Source of the DNA: Acidobacteriota bacterium
GTDB lineage: Bacteria > Acidobacteriota > Vicinamibacteria > Vicinamibacterales > JAKQTR01
Assembly (NCBI GenBank): GCA_026393755.1
Contig: JAPKZO010000040.1
Coordinates: 313,524-377,523 of the forward strand
Direction: 5' to 3'
DNA length: 64,000 bases
Shown piece after piece: positions 44,901 through 51,982 of this stretch; within the stretch, counting starts at the first letter, position 1; the number at the start of each line of letters is the position of its first letter. The translations under genes were made by a program, and so were the position numbers. The notes beneath the pieces are model-generated. The model was not told where the DNA came from, ran no database searches, and saw nothing but the letters and a program-made list of their open reading frames with translations.

Positions 44901-44965
44901 TTGTCGAGAACGAGTCCTTCCGCCGGTTTGTAGGCGATATGGTGTACGCCATCACCAGCCCATGA
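41951..44965 (+). CDS. hsdR: Type I restriction endonuclease subunit HsdR
   Basis: This 1004-residue motor-nuclease cuts unmodified DNA after ATP-driven translocation. The N-terminal PD-(D/E)XK nuclease is at about residues 120-260, with the E-x-K core in ATFELKN near 178. The SF2 helicase follows: Walker A in HSAGSGKSNS near 327, DEAH in VIDEAHSS near 430, TATPK near 485, and the second RecA lobe with QTGYDEP and QTLSRLNRAH. The C-terminal helical region runs from about 780. The protein appears complete. It is separated from hsdS by 243 bases and may have its own promoter, which would allow delayed restriction relative to modification. Confidence 0.95.
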   Translation: MTTDTSEKGLETLIMRHMTGTDGLPVTASDVVAETPSPYGGTGYLAGQPTDFDRSHALDVVQLFEFLRATQLSAFKKLSLAGADNPNDINRLKFLARVSSEIGKRGVINILRKGVDHGPVHVDLFYGTPSEGNEKAAALHAQNRFSVTRQLAYSTDQTRRALDLCVFINGLPIATFELKNSLTKQTVEDAVEQYRRDRDPREKLFEFGRCVVHLAVDDSEVRMCPELKGKASWFLPFNKGCNDGAGNPPNPLGLKTSYLWMNVLTPTGLTDILENYAQIVETKNYKTGRKTRSQVFPRYHQLDVVREALADVRMEGAGKRYLIQHSAGSGKSNSIAWLAHQLVGVKRNGIEVFDSVIVVTDRRILDDQIQRTIKQFMQVGATVGHAEHSGDLRKFIEQRKKIIVSTVQKFPFILDEIATEAGKTFAIVIDEAHSSQGGKTTAAMSKALGDATEEERAEADPEDAVNDALEQRMAARKMLTNASYFAFTATPKNKTLEMFGEALPPDGDGKVKHRPFHSYTMKQAVEERFILDVLKCYTPVESYYKLVKKVEDDPEFDAKKANKKLRRYVESHDHAIRRKAEIMGDHFHDHVLAAGKIGGQARAMVVTSGVERAIQYFHAFKTYLEERKSPHRAIVAFSGEYEYAGAKVSESSLNGFPSREIAEKIQTDPYRFLVCAEKFQTGYDEPLLHTMYVDKPLAGIQAVQTLSRLNRAHPQKHDCFVLDFQNNAETITFAFQDYYRTTLLSEETDPNKLHDLKAALDSAQVYSAEHVQQLVELFLGGAERDRLDPILDACVAVYKVRLDEDQQVEFKGKAKAFCRTYDFLASVMPYSNSAWEKLSILLNLLTPKLPAPKEEDLSRGILEAINMDSYRVEKKEVMKIALADDDAEIDPVPADAGGHKPQPELDRLSRILESFNQQFGTLFTDADRVARRIRDDIAPKVAADQAYQNAKENTPHTARMAHDQALGRVMQLLLKDDTQVYKQFVENESFRRFVGDMVYAITSP

Positions 44966-45004
44966 CCGTGAGAGAAAGGCCAAGGCCTTCTGTGTGGCGC
45001 GGCC

Positions 45005-46030
45005 TCAGGACGACCTGTCGTCCGACACACGGACGAGCAACTTGCCGGTGTTCCCGCCCGCAAAGAGCCGATTGATCGCGATCGGGGCGTGCTCGAGGCC
45101 GTCGACGATGTCGGTGCGGTAGCGCAACAACCCCTGGGACATCCACTTGCCGAGCGCGGCGAACGCCTCCGGGAACCGGGCCGCGTAGTCGAGGATGATG
45201 AAGCCCTCGATCCGGGCGCGTTTGATGAGCACGTTGCCGATAAAGCGGGGTCCGGGTGGCGGGATGGACTCGTTGTACTGGGAGATGAGGCCGCAAAGCA
45301 CGATCCGCGCGCGCTCGTTGATGAGGGCCAGCACGGCATCGAGAATGTCGCCTCCGACATTCTCGAAGTGCACGTCGATGCCTCCGGGGCAGTGCTGCCG
45401 CAGCCGCCTGAGGACGGGTTCGCGCTTGTAGTTGATCGCCGCGTCGAAGCCGAGCTCGCCGGTCAGCCAGGCGCACTTCTCGTCACTGCCCGCGATGCCC
45501 ACGACGCGGCACTCGAGGATCCTGCCAATCTGACCGACAAGCGAGCCCACCGCGCCCGCCGCACCGGACACGACAATCGTCTCGCCCTTCTTCGGCCGGC
45601 CGATATCGAGCAGACCGAAATACGCTGTCGCCCCGATGTAGCTGAAGACCGCCGGGTAGGCGTCGAGCGGAATCCCTGGCTGCCGCTCGAACCGGCTGAC
45701 CGCGGCTCCGTCGATCACGCTGTAGACCTGCCAGCCGAGCATGCCCTGCACGTAGTCGCCTGCCCTGAGCGCCGCGTGACGCGACGCCTCCACGACGCCA
45801 AGCCCAAAGCCGCGCATGACACTGCCAAGCGGAATCGGCGGCAGATAGGTTGCGGTGGCGTTGGCCCAACCGCGGTTGGTCGGATCGAGCGACAGGTACA
45901 CGACGCGCACGAGCACCTGGCCATCCGCCAGATCCGGCAGCGGATCTTCGGCCCACTGGAAATCCTCTGGCTTGAACACGCCTCGCGGCCGGGCGGCCAG
46001 CTTCCACGCGCGATTGGTCATGGTCCCCAT
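45005..46030 (-). CDS. NADP-dependent zinc-free oxidoreductase (MDR, PTGR/CurA-like)
   Basis: This 341-residue medium-chain reductase lacks zinc ligands and belongs to the prostaglandin/leukotriene reductase or CurA/YncB branch. The N-terminal GroES-like fold is at about residues 1-125. The nucleotide-binding motif VSGAAGAVGSLVGQIG is near 150, followed by VGIAGSDEKCAWLTGELGFDAAINYK. The family segment HFENVGGDILDAVLALIN is near 225. It reduces activated C=C bonds in related enzymes, but the substrate here is unknown. It starts six bases after the MFS transporter stop (an alternative ATG is at 46021), so it forms an operon with that gene. Confidence 0.88.
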   Translation of the reverse strand: MGTMTNRAWKLAARPRGVFKPEDFQWAEDPLPDLADGQVLVRVVYLSLDPTNRGWANATATYLPPIPLGSVMRGFGLGVVEASRHAALRAGDYVQGMLGWQVYSVIDGAAVSRFERQPGIPLDAYPAVFSYIGATAYFGLLDIGRPKKGETIVVSGAAGAVGSLVGQIGRILECRVVGIAGSDEKCAWLTGELGFDAAINYKREPVLRRLRQHCPGGIDVHFENVGGDILDAVLALINERARIVLCGLISQYNESIPPPGPRFIGNVLIKRARIEGFIILDYAARFPEAFAALGKWMSQGLLRYRTDIVDGLEHAPIAINRLFAGGNTGKLLVRVSDDRSS

Positions 46031-46036
46031 GGTCTG

Positions 46037-47404
46037 TTAGGCCTTGATCGTCTCGAGGCCGTGGGCGTGCGGGCCGGTCTCGCTGCGGCGCAACAGGAAC
46101 GCAAACAGCAGCGCCGCGAACCCCAGGCCCGAGAACGCCCAGACCATGCCGGCATGGTAGCCCGCGGGATTGGCCGCGCCGGCTTTGGCCGAGTCGTTGA
46201 GCGCCCCCACTGCCAGATTGAATCCGAACAACCCGATGTTCTGGATCATGGTCATCAGGCCGTACGCGGTGCCCAGCCTGCGCTCCTCAACCACGTATGC
46301 GACCGAAGGCCACATCACCGCGGGTATCAACGAGAACGCGATCCCCATCATCGCCATCGGCACGTAGAGGGAAATCCCTGTGTAGCCGATGATCGCGTAC
46401 ACCGGGATCAAGAGCGCGGCCCCCAGGAACATCAGCGAGGCCCGCTTCCCGATCTTGTCGACGACGGCGCCGAACGTCGGCGTCCCGATCATCGCGAACA
46501 CGGTGAGCATGCCAACCAGCCACGAGGCCAGTTCGGGTGTGGTGCCGCGCGCGTCAATGAAGTACTTCTGCGCGAAGGTCTGGAACGGGAAGATTCCGGA
46601 GTAGAACGTGACGCACAAGAGGACGATGAACCAGTAGGACTTGCCAAAGCCGAACAGATCCTTGAACACGACCTTGTCGGTCTTCCCGGCTTTGCCAAGC
46701 GCGTAGCGCTTTTCCGCGTTCGCCTCGAGGCCCCAATACAGCAGCGCGCCGACGATGCAGAAGACGCCGAATGCCACCGACAGCACCAGCGGCCCCTTCC
46801 ACGTGACGTAGGCGAATCCCGCCCAACTGGGCGACACCTGCGCCGCGAGCGAGCCGAAGCGCGAGATGGTCAGGTTGATGCCGAACGCGAAGCTCAGTTC
46901 CTTGCCCTTGAACCACCTCGCGATGGCCGTCGTCACCGCCACGATGAGCGACTCGGCGCCGAGGCCGAAGATGAGACGGCCCGCGGTCATCACCGCGACT
47001 GTGGGCGGCACGTGGCTCACGTCGAACGCCGACCCGGCCACCGCGAGCAGTGCGTTGACGGCCACGCCGAGCGGCGCCAGCATCGGCAGATCCGGCCACG
47101 CCGTGACGGCCGCCCCGATGAAGCAGATCGTGCCGAACAGCAGCGTCGACTTCTTGGTGCCGATCCGATCGATGATGAATCCGCCGATGAGCACCATCAC
47201 GATGTTCGGAAAGCTGTAGATCGCCTGGAGCAGGCCAATGCTCGCATCCGAAAAGCCCTGCTTGGCGAGCAGGGGCGCCAGCGGCCCGATGCAGTCGTAG
47301 ACGTAGTAGTTGCCGAACATCGCGAGGCTGATAAAGACGAGCACCAGCCAGCGGTAGGCGCGCGGCGGCTGCGGGCGCACGGACGTTGCGGACGAATCAG
47401 TCAT
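46037..47404 (-). CDS. MFS transporter (MFSD1-like)
   Basis: This 455-residue inner-membrane transporter has 12 hydrophobic helices. The motif A region is seen as GGFIIDRIGTKKS between helices 2 and 3, and in the second half as GAVVDKIGKRAS. The sequence style (YYVYDCIGPLAPLL..., GLLQAIYSFPN, GRLIFGLGAESL) resembles the MFSD1 branch, whose animal member carries dipeptides; that similarity is from memory and should be treated as tentative. I choose the ATG at 47404; an in-frame start at 47446 adds 14 Arg-rich residues that look non-coding. It lies 111 bases downstream of fumarase, with a hairpin between, and is followed by the oxidoreductase. Confidence 0.87.
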   Translation of the reverse strand: MTDSSATSVRPQPPRAYRWLVLVFISLAMFGNYYVYDCIGPLAPLLAKQGFSDASIGLLQAIYSFPNIVMVLIGGFIIDRIGTKKSTLLFGTICFIGAAVTAWPDLPMLAPLGVAVNALLAVAGSAFDVSHVPPTVAVMTAGRLIFGLGAESLIVAVTTAIARWFKGKELSFAFGINLTISRFGSLAAQVSPSWAGFAYVTWKGPLVLSVAFGVFCIVGALLYWGLEANAEKRYALGKAGKTDKVVFKDLFGFGKSYWFIVLLCVTFYSGIFPFQTFAQKYFIDARGTTPELASWLVGMLTVFAMIGTPTFGAVVDKIGKRASLMFLGAALLIPVYAIIGYTGISLYVPMAMMGIAFSLIPAVMWPSVAYVVEERRLGTAYGLMTMIQNIGLFGFNLAVGALNDSAKAGAANPAGYHAGMVWAFSGLGFAALLFAFLLRRSETGPHAHGLETIKA

Positions 47405-47447
47405 GAAGAATCTCGCTCTCGCGTTTCGAGCCCGGAATCCGGACATG

Positions 47448-47508
47448 CGATTTCAAGACCCGTGCTCGCGGCCCTTGAAAAGGGTCGCCCACGCAGGTCT
47501 TGAAATCG
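47448..47508 (-). repeat. 13-base inverted repeat with inner hairpin, fumarase-MFS gap
   Basis: The perfect arms cgatttcaagacc (47448-47460) and ggtcttgaaatcg (47496-47508) enclose a second small stem, ccctt/aaggg (47472-47484). It begins seven bases after the fumarase stop. It could end most fumarase transcripts or stabilise their 3' ends; no T-run follows. Confidence 0.55.
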
Positions 47509-47515
47509 TCCCCAG

Positions 47516-49036
47516 TTAACCTTTCAGCGCCGCCAGTTCCTTCCCCGACTCCGCCTCGATGTCCTTGTGCAAACTGTTCCCGTGCGCATCCATCGTCACG
47601 ATCACCGGGAAGTCCTTGACGTGCAGATGCCACATCGCTTCCGGGACGCCGAATTCGAAAAGCGACACAGCGTCAACGCGCTCGATGCAGCGGGCGTAGA
47701 ACTGCGCCGCGCCGCCAATCGCGCTCAGGTACACCGCGCCGCACTCCTTCATGGCGTCGAGCGTCTTGGCGCCCATGCCGCCCTTACCGATGATGGCGCG
47801 CACGCCGAACTTGCGAATGACGTCGGCCTGGTACGGCTCTTCGCGAATGCTGGTGGTCGGCCCGGCGGCATTCATCTTCCACCGGTCGCCGTCCTTCACC
47901 GCCACCGGCCCGCAGTGATAGATCACGCCGCCGTTCAGGTCGACGGGCGGATCGTTCTTGGCCAGGTACGCGTGGACCGAGTCGCGGCCCGTGAACATGC
48001 GTCCGTTGAGCAGCAGGACGTCGCCGACCTTGAGCGCGCGGACCTGTGCCTCGGTGAGCGGCGCGGTCAGCACGACTTCGCGCCCGGTGCGCTTGAAGCC
48101 ATCCTTGTCCGCCATCGGCACGATCGGGCTCGCCGGATCGCGATACTGCCACCGCTTGATCGCACCCGTCGTCGCGTCGAGGACCACGCCGAGCCGGCGG
48201 AACGCCCAGCAGTTGTACGCGATCGACACAAAGAAGCAGGCAGGCAGCCGATTGAGCGCCGCGATCTTGCACCCGATCAGCGTCGTCCGCCCGCCGAAGC
48301 CCATCGTGCCCACGCCAAGCCGGTTGACCGTGCCCATGATCGTGGCTTCGAGTTCGGCCAATTGCGGATCCGGATTCACGTCATCGAGCGTCCGGAACAG
48401 CTGCGCCTTCGCGCCGGCGTATCCGCTGGCGCGATCGCCGCCGATGCACACACCGATGGCGCCCGGCGCGCACCCTTTGCCCTGTGCCTGCCACACGGCG
48501 TGAAGAATGCACTTGCGAACACCCTCGAGATTCCGGTCCGCGCGGCCCAGATTTGCCAGTTCGACCGGCACCGCATATTGGGCGTTACAGTTCTCGCAGC
48601 CGCCGCCCTTGAGGACCAGCTTGACCTCGATCTCGCCAGCCGACGGCCACTGATTGAAGTGGATGACCGGTGTGCCGAGACCGAGATTGTTGCCGGAGTT
48701 CTTGCCAGTGATGGAATCGACCGAGTTCGGACGCAGCTTCCCGCGCTTCGTGGCTTCCGCAATCGCCTTCCGGACTTCCTCTGCCATCCACAGTTGATCC
48801 GCCTCTCGCGGCGCGTGGATTTCGAAGGTCGGCATGCCGGTGTCCTGGCAGATGGCGCCTTCGACGTCGGCAGCCTGATCGATGTTGACGTTGATGATGC
48901 ACAGGGCCTGGCCGGCGCGCGTCGCGGCGGGTTCCAGATCGGTAGCGGTCTTCATGGCCGCGCGAACGTCGGGGGGCAGTTCAGACGACGTCTTGACGAT
49001 GAGTTCAAGCATGCTCGAAAAGAATTCTGGTAACAT
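47516..49036 (-). CDS. fumA: Class I fumarate hydratase (4Fe-4S, fused alpha-beta form)
   Basis: This 506-residue TCA-cycle enzyme interconverts fumarate and malate with an oxygen-sensitive 4Fe-4S cluster. The alpha part (about residues 1-290) includes the family stretch GGGCENCNAQYAV and GKGCAPGAIGVCIGGDRASGY. The beta part (about 310-505) includes LNGRMFTGRDSVHAYL, HCGPVAVKDGDRWKMNAAGPTTS and a GKGGMGAKTLDAMKE loop. It ends with EFGVPEAMWHLHVKDFPVIV. The ATG at 49036 is favoured because TATACT lies eight bases upstream (probable leaderless start). The Met at 49012 is an alternative. The MFS and MDR genes follow on the same strand. Confidence 0.92.
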   Translation of the reverse strand: MLPEFFSSMLELIVKTSSELPPDVRAAMKTATDLEPAATRAGQALCIINVNIDQAADVEGAICQDTGMPTFEIHAPREADQLWMAEEVRKAIAEATKRGKLRPNSVDSITGKNSGNNLGLGTPVIHFNQWPSAGEIEVKLVLKGGGCENCNAQYAVPVELANLGRADRNLEGVRKCILHAVWQAQGKGCAPGAIGVCIGGDRASGYAGAKAQLFRTLDDVNPDPQLAELEATIMGTVNRLGVGTMGFGGRTTLIGCKIAALNRLPACFFVSIAYNCWAFRRLGVVLDATTGAIKRWQYRDPASPIVPMADKDGFKRTGREVVLTAPLTEAQVRALKVGDVLLLNGRMFTGRDSVHAYLAKNDPPVDLNGGVIYHCGPVAVKDGDRWKMNAAGPTTSIREEPYQADVIRKFGVRAIIGKGGMGAKTLDAMKECGAVYLSAIGGAAQFYARCIERVDAVSLFEFGVPEAMWHLHVKDFPVIVTMDAHGNSLHKDIEAESGKELAALKG

Positions 49037-49044
49037 GAGGCCAG

Positions 49045-49050
49045 AGTATA
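49045..49050 (-). promoter_or_regulatory. Candidate -10 box (TATACT) for fumarase
   Basis: TATACT on the minus strand ends eight bases before the ATG at 49036, placing initiation within one or two bases of the start codon. The divergent exported methyltransferase starts at 49082, so the whole bidirectional control region is only 45 bases. Confidence 0.4.
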
Positions 49051-49081
49051 TACCGATTCCAGATGATGGATTAACCCGTTC

Positions 49082-49750
49082 ATGTTCAGCAGGATACGGC
49101 TCGCAGCAATGTTGTCGGCCGTCGCGCTTCTCGCTGCCGGCGGGGGATCGCTCGGGGCGCAGGGCGGCGTGCGGCACGGCCGATTGTTTCCGCCCGAAAA
49201 TCTCGGCTTGCTCGAGGGACCGGACCGCGATCTCTGGCAGATGCCGGGGCCAATCATGGATGCGCTCGGCATCGCCGACGGGTCGGTAGTCGCCGATCTG
49301 GGGGCAGGCGGCGGCTGGTTCACGATTCGCCTGGCGCGACGGGTCGGCCCGAACGGAAAGGTCTATGCCGAGGACATCCAGCGCCTGATGCTCGAAGCGA
49401 CCCGGCGCCGCATCGCGCGCGAGGGCCTTCGCAACGTGGAACCGGTGCTTGGGACCGAATCGGACGCGCGGCTACCGGCAGGCAAGATCGATGCGGTCCT
49501 GGTCGTGGACACGTACCACGAGATCAACGACCCCGTGCCGCTGCTGCGGAACCTGGCGCGATCGTTGAAGCCGCAGGGACGCGTCGGCGTCGTGGATTTC
49601 CGGAAGGATGGCCTGGGCCCCGGCCCGCCGCTCGACGAGCGCGTCGATCCGGACCTGATCGTGCGTGATGCCGAAGCGGCGGGACTGAAACTGGCGCGGC
49701 GAGAGACGTTTCTCCCGTACCAGTTCTTCCTGATCTTCGTGAGCAAGTAG
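49082..49750 (+). CDS. Exported class I SAM-dependent methyltransferase-like protein
   Basis: This 222-residue protein has a Rossmann methyltransferase domain at about residues 60-200. Motif I is VADLGAGGGWFTIRLA (near 70-85), acidic motif II is KVYAEDIQ, and VDTYHEINDPVPLLRNL is near 143. The N-terminus is a convincing signal peptide (basic start, LSAVALLAAGGGSLGAQ, residues 8-26), so the mature protein should lie outside the cytoplasm, where SAM is not normally available. Similar signal-bearing methyltransferase-fold proteins occur in Acidobacteria and Planctomycetes-type genomes. Whether it is active is unknown. It diverges from fumarase by 45 bases. Confidence 0.82.
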   Translation: MFSRIRLAAMLSAVALLAAGGGSLGAQGGVRHGRLFPPENLGLLEGPDRDLWQMPGPIMDALGIADGSVVADLGAGGGWFTIRLARRVGPNGKVYAEDIQRLMLEATRRRIAREGLRNVEPVLGTESDARLPAGKIDAVLVVDTYHEINDPVPLLRNLARSLKPQGRVGVVDFRKDGLGPGPPLDERVDPDLIVRDAEAAGLKLARRETFLPYQFFLIFVSK

Positions 49751-49753
49751 ACG

Positions 49754-50359
49754 CTAGCGCCCGAGCACCTTCCAGATACCCGGCAGGATGGTCGCGGCGA
49801 TCAGGAGTTTGACCAGGTCGGCGGCGACAAACGGATAGCAGCCGGCGGCGAGTGCGGCCGACAGCGCGCCTCCACCCATCGCGGGGGCGAACTGTAGTGT
49901 GAGCATCGCAACTCCGCCAGCGAAGATGATGGCGAGACCGGCGGCCATGGCCACCACCGATGTCAGGTAGCGGCGATCAAATCCGCGCTCGGCAAGCCGG
50001 CCTGTTACCCACGCCGCGAGCGGGTAGCTCAGCAGGAACCCGCCAGTGGGACCGACGAGCCGGAGGATGCCCTGCGGAAGCACCGGCGACGCGGCAAATA
50101 CCGGAAGCCCCGCCGCGCCGGCCGCCAGGTAGAGCATCTGGCTGGCGACACCCAGCCGGGACCCAAGCGCGGCTGCGCCGAGCAGCACGATCATCGGCTG
50201 CAGCGTCAGCGGCACGGGAGTGAACGGCAACGGAAGGCTGACCTGGGCGGCGGCCGCGGTCAACACCGTGATGAACAGAACACTGGCGACAAGAATGGCG
50301 CGCGAAGACGGCGGCGCCAACCGGTCAGTGACGGCATTCAGCAAAGACGCATTGGTCAT
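49754..50359 (-). CDS. bioY: Biotin transporter BioY (S component)
   Basis: This 201-residue six-helix membrane protein binds biotin as the substrate-specific unit of an ECF transporter. The family segments are LPFTPVPLTLQPMIVLLGAAALG, LYLAAGAAGLPVF, GPTGGFLLSYPLAAWVTG and CYPFVAADLVKLLIAA. I start it at the ATG at 50359 (GAGATGAC directly upstream) rather than the frame's opening at 50398, which lies inside thiD. No ECF ATPase (bioMN) is nearby, so it either shares a general ECF module or works alone. Only 20 bases separate it from the divergent thiD start. Confidence 0.9.
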   Translation of the reverse strand: MTNASLLNAVTDRLAPPSSRAILVASVLFITVLTAAAAQVSLPLPFTPVPLTLQPMIVLLGAAALGSRLGVASQMLYLAAGAAGLPVFAASPVLPQGILRLVGPTGGFLLSYPLAAWVTGRLAERGFDRRYLTSVVAMAAGLAIIFAGGVAMLTLQFAPAMGGGALSAALAAGCYPFVAADLVKLLIAATILPGIWKVLGR

Positions 50360-50379
50360 GTCATCTCGGATTCTAGCGT

Positions 50380-51177
50380 ATGAAGAAGGCACTGACAATC
50401 GCCGGGAGTGATTCGGGGGGCGGAGCCGGCATCCAGGCCGACCTGAAGACGTTCGCCGCGCACGGGGTGTGGGGCACGAGCGCGATTGCGGCCATCACCG
50501 CGCAGAACACGCTCGGAGTGACCGCCGCGCTGCCGCTTCCCTGCGACATCATCACGGCGCAGATCGAGGCCGTCGCGAACGACATCGGCGTCGACGCGGT
50601 CAAGACAGGCATGCTGGCGACCGCCGCGATCGTTTACGCAGTCGCCGACGCGGTGGCGCGGCTCGGACTGATCAACCTCGTGGTCGACCCGGTGATGGTC
50701 TCGAAAAGCGGCGCCGCCCTGCTGGCCCGCGACGCCGTCGATGCCGTGCGTAGGCAGCTGCTGCCGCGCGCCGCGGTGGTCACGCCGAATACGGAGGAAG
50801 CGGAGGTCCTGACCGGCATTACCATCCGGAGCGTGGAGGACAGCCGGACGGCGGCGAGGCGGATTCATGACATGGGACCAGCCGCCGTGGTCGTCAAGGG
50901 CGGGCACCTGTCGACCGCCGACGTCGTTGATGTGCTGTTTGACGGCCACGACCTGACCGAATTCCGTCACGTGCGTGTGCCGGGGACGAACACGCACGGC
51001 ACAGGGTGCACGTTTGCAGCCGCCATCGCGGCACACCTGGCGCTCAACAGGACGATTGCGGAGGCCGTTCCGCTGGCCCAATCCTACGTCGAGGGAGCCA
51101 TTCGTCATGGCGCCGCAGCCGGCCGGGGGGTGGGGGTCCTGAATCACTTCTGGAACGGGGCTGCGCGGTTATACTGA
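50380..51177 (+). CDS. thiD: Hydroxymethylpyrimidine/phosphomethylpyrimidine kinase
   Basis: This 265-residue ribokinase-fold enzyme performs two successive phosphorylations of HMP in thiamine synthesis. The N-terminal motif is [18 protein letters not shown] and the central [13 protein letters not shown] is near 105. The catalytic anion hole [20 protein letters not shown] is near 206, with the general-base Asp position apparently replaced (usual GTGCT.S core intact). The ATG has no Shine-Dalgarno and lies 20 bases from bioY, so there is no room for a TPP riboswitch. The gene begins a plus-strand cluster with moaE, moaD, prfA, prmC and a HIT protein. Confidence 0.93.
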   Translation: MKKALTIAGSDSGGGAGIQADLKTFAAHGVWGTSAIAAITAQNTLGVTAALPLPCDIITAQIEAVANDIGVDAVKTGMLATAAIVYAVADAVARLGLINLVVDPVMVSKSGAALLARDAVDAVRRQLLPRAAVVTPNTEEAEVLTGITIRSVEDSRTAARRIHDMGPAAVVVKGGHLSTADVVDVLFDGHDLTEFRHVRVPGTNTHGTGCTFAAAIAAHLALNRTIAEAVPLAQSYVEGAIRHGAAAGRGVGVLNHFWNGAARLY

Positions 51178-51190
51178 AGTGTTGACTCCA

Positions 51191-51685
51191 ATGCCGCAGA
51201 CGCTGCTGGGCATCACTCGCGACGCACTCGACCTTGCGGCACTCGTGGGGTCGATCACCGAGAGCGCCGACCAGCCGCCCGGCCGGCACGGGGCCATCGT
51301 GACGTTTCTCGGAGCGGTTCGGGGCGAGAACCTCGGCCGGCGCGTCGTCCAGTTGGAGTACCAGGCCTACGAGCCTCTGGCCGTGCGGGCCTTTGAGATC
51401 ATCGCGTCCGAGATCGCCCTTGCCTGGCCTGGGACGCGGCTGGCGCTGCATCATCGGATTGGGACGCTGCGGCCGGGAGAGATCAGTGTCGCGATTGCGG
51501 CGGCCGCGGAGCATCGCGCCCAAGGGTTCCAGGCCTGCCGCTACGCGATCGAACGCGTAAAGCAGATTGCGCCGATCTGGAAGCGCGAGGTCTTTGAAGG
51601 CGGCGAGGCGTGGATTGAGGGCGCGACAGCCGACCCGGCGGATTCGGCGGCTCGGCAGATTGCGTACGAACGCGCATGCAGATAA
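51191..51685 (+). CDS. moaE: Molybdopterin synthase catalytic subunit MoaE
   Basis: This protein of about 164 residues inserts dithiolene sulfur into precursor Z, using MoaD-thiocarboxylate. Family features seen are HGAIVTFLGAVRGENLGRRVVQLEYQAYEPLA (residues about 36-67), HHRIGTLRPGEISVAIA and YAIERVKQIAPIWKREVFEGG with the catalytic Lys pair. Starts GTG 51179, TTG 51182 and ATG 51191 are all in frame. I prefer the ATG, but a TATACT box at 51170-51175 would put a leaderless transcript start close to 51182. It overlaps moaD by 10 bases. No moaA or moaC is in the window. Confidence 0.9.
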   Translation: MPQTLLGITRDALDLAALVGSITESADQPPGRHGAIVTFLGAVRGENLGRRVVQLEYQAYEPLAVRAFEIIASEIALAWPGTRLALHHRIGTLRPGEISVAIAAAAEHRAQGFQACRYAIERVKQIAPIWKREVFEGGEAWIEGATADPADSAARQIAYERACR

Positions 51686-51921
51686 CGATTCGCCTGTTCG
51701 CGCGGCTGCGGGACATCGCCGGGACGGCCGATCTGGTGCGAGAGGTGCCAGAAGGCGCCACGGTGGAATCGGCCTGGAACGCGCTTGCCTCGGAGTTCCC
51801 GGCGATGGCGCCGCACCGGTCAGCCTTGTCGGCAGCCGTCAACGCGGAGTACGCGCGATTCACCCGGGTGCTGGCCGAGCGGGACGAGGTGGTCTTCCTG
51901 CCGCCGGTGTCGGGTGGCTAG
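51676..51921 (+). CDS. moaD: Molybdopterin synthase sulfur-carrier subunit MoaD
   Basis: This 81-residue ubiquitin-fold sulfur carrier ends in the required Gly-Gly (PPVSGG), which is thiocarboxylated by MoeB-type enzymes. The opening QITIRLFARLRDIAG and the late VNAEYARFTRVLAERDEVVFLPPVSGG are family-typical. It overlaps moaE by 10 bases, and both subunits of molybdopterin synthase are thus made together. Confidence 0.92.
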   Translation: MQITIRLFARLRDIAGTADLVREVPEGATVESAWNALASEFPAMAPHRSALSAAVNAEYARFTRVLAERDEVVFLPPVSGG

Positions 51922-51982
51922 CGCGGGGACAGAAGTAAGAAGGAAGAACTAAGAAGCTCCTTGCTTCTGATGAGGATCGGGA

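Noticed and set aside
44976..44989. Terminator at the end of hsdR (AAGGCC/GGCCTT)
   Set aside because: The two-base loop cannot form a normal hairpin and no T-run follows.
45089..47503. 804-codon plus-strand open frame
   Set aside because: Antisense to the oxidoreductase and MFS genes; Arg/Asp/His-rich with no recognisable motif.
47567..49033. 488-codon plus-strand open frame
   Set aside because: Antisense to the fumarase gene, whose cluster and active-site motifs are intact.
50360..50379. TPP riboswitch before thiD
   Set aside because: Only 20 bases are available and no TPP aptamer motif is seen inside the neighbouring gene.
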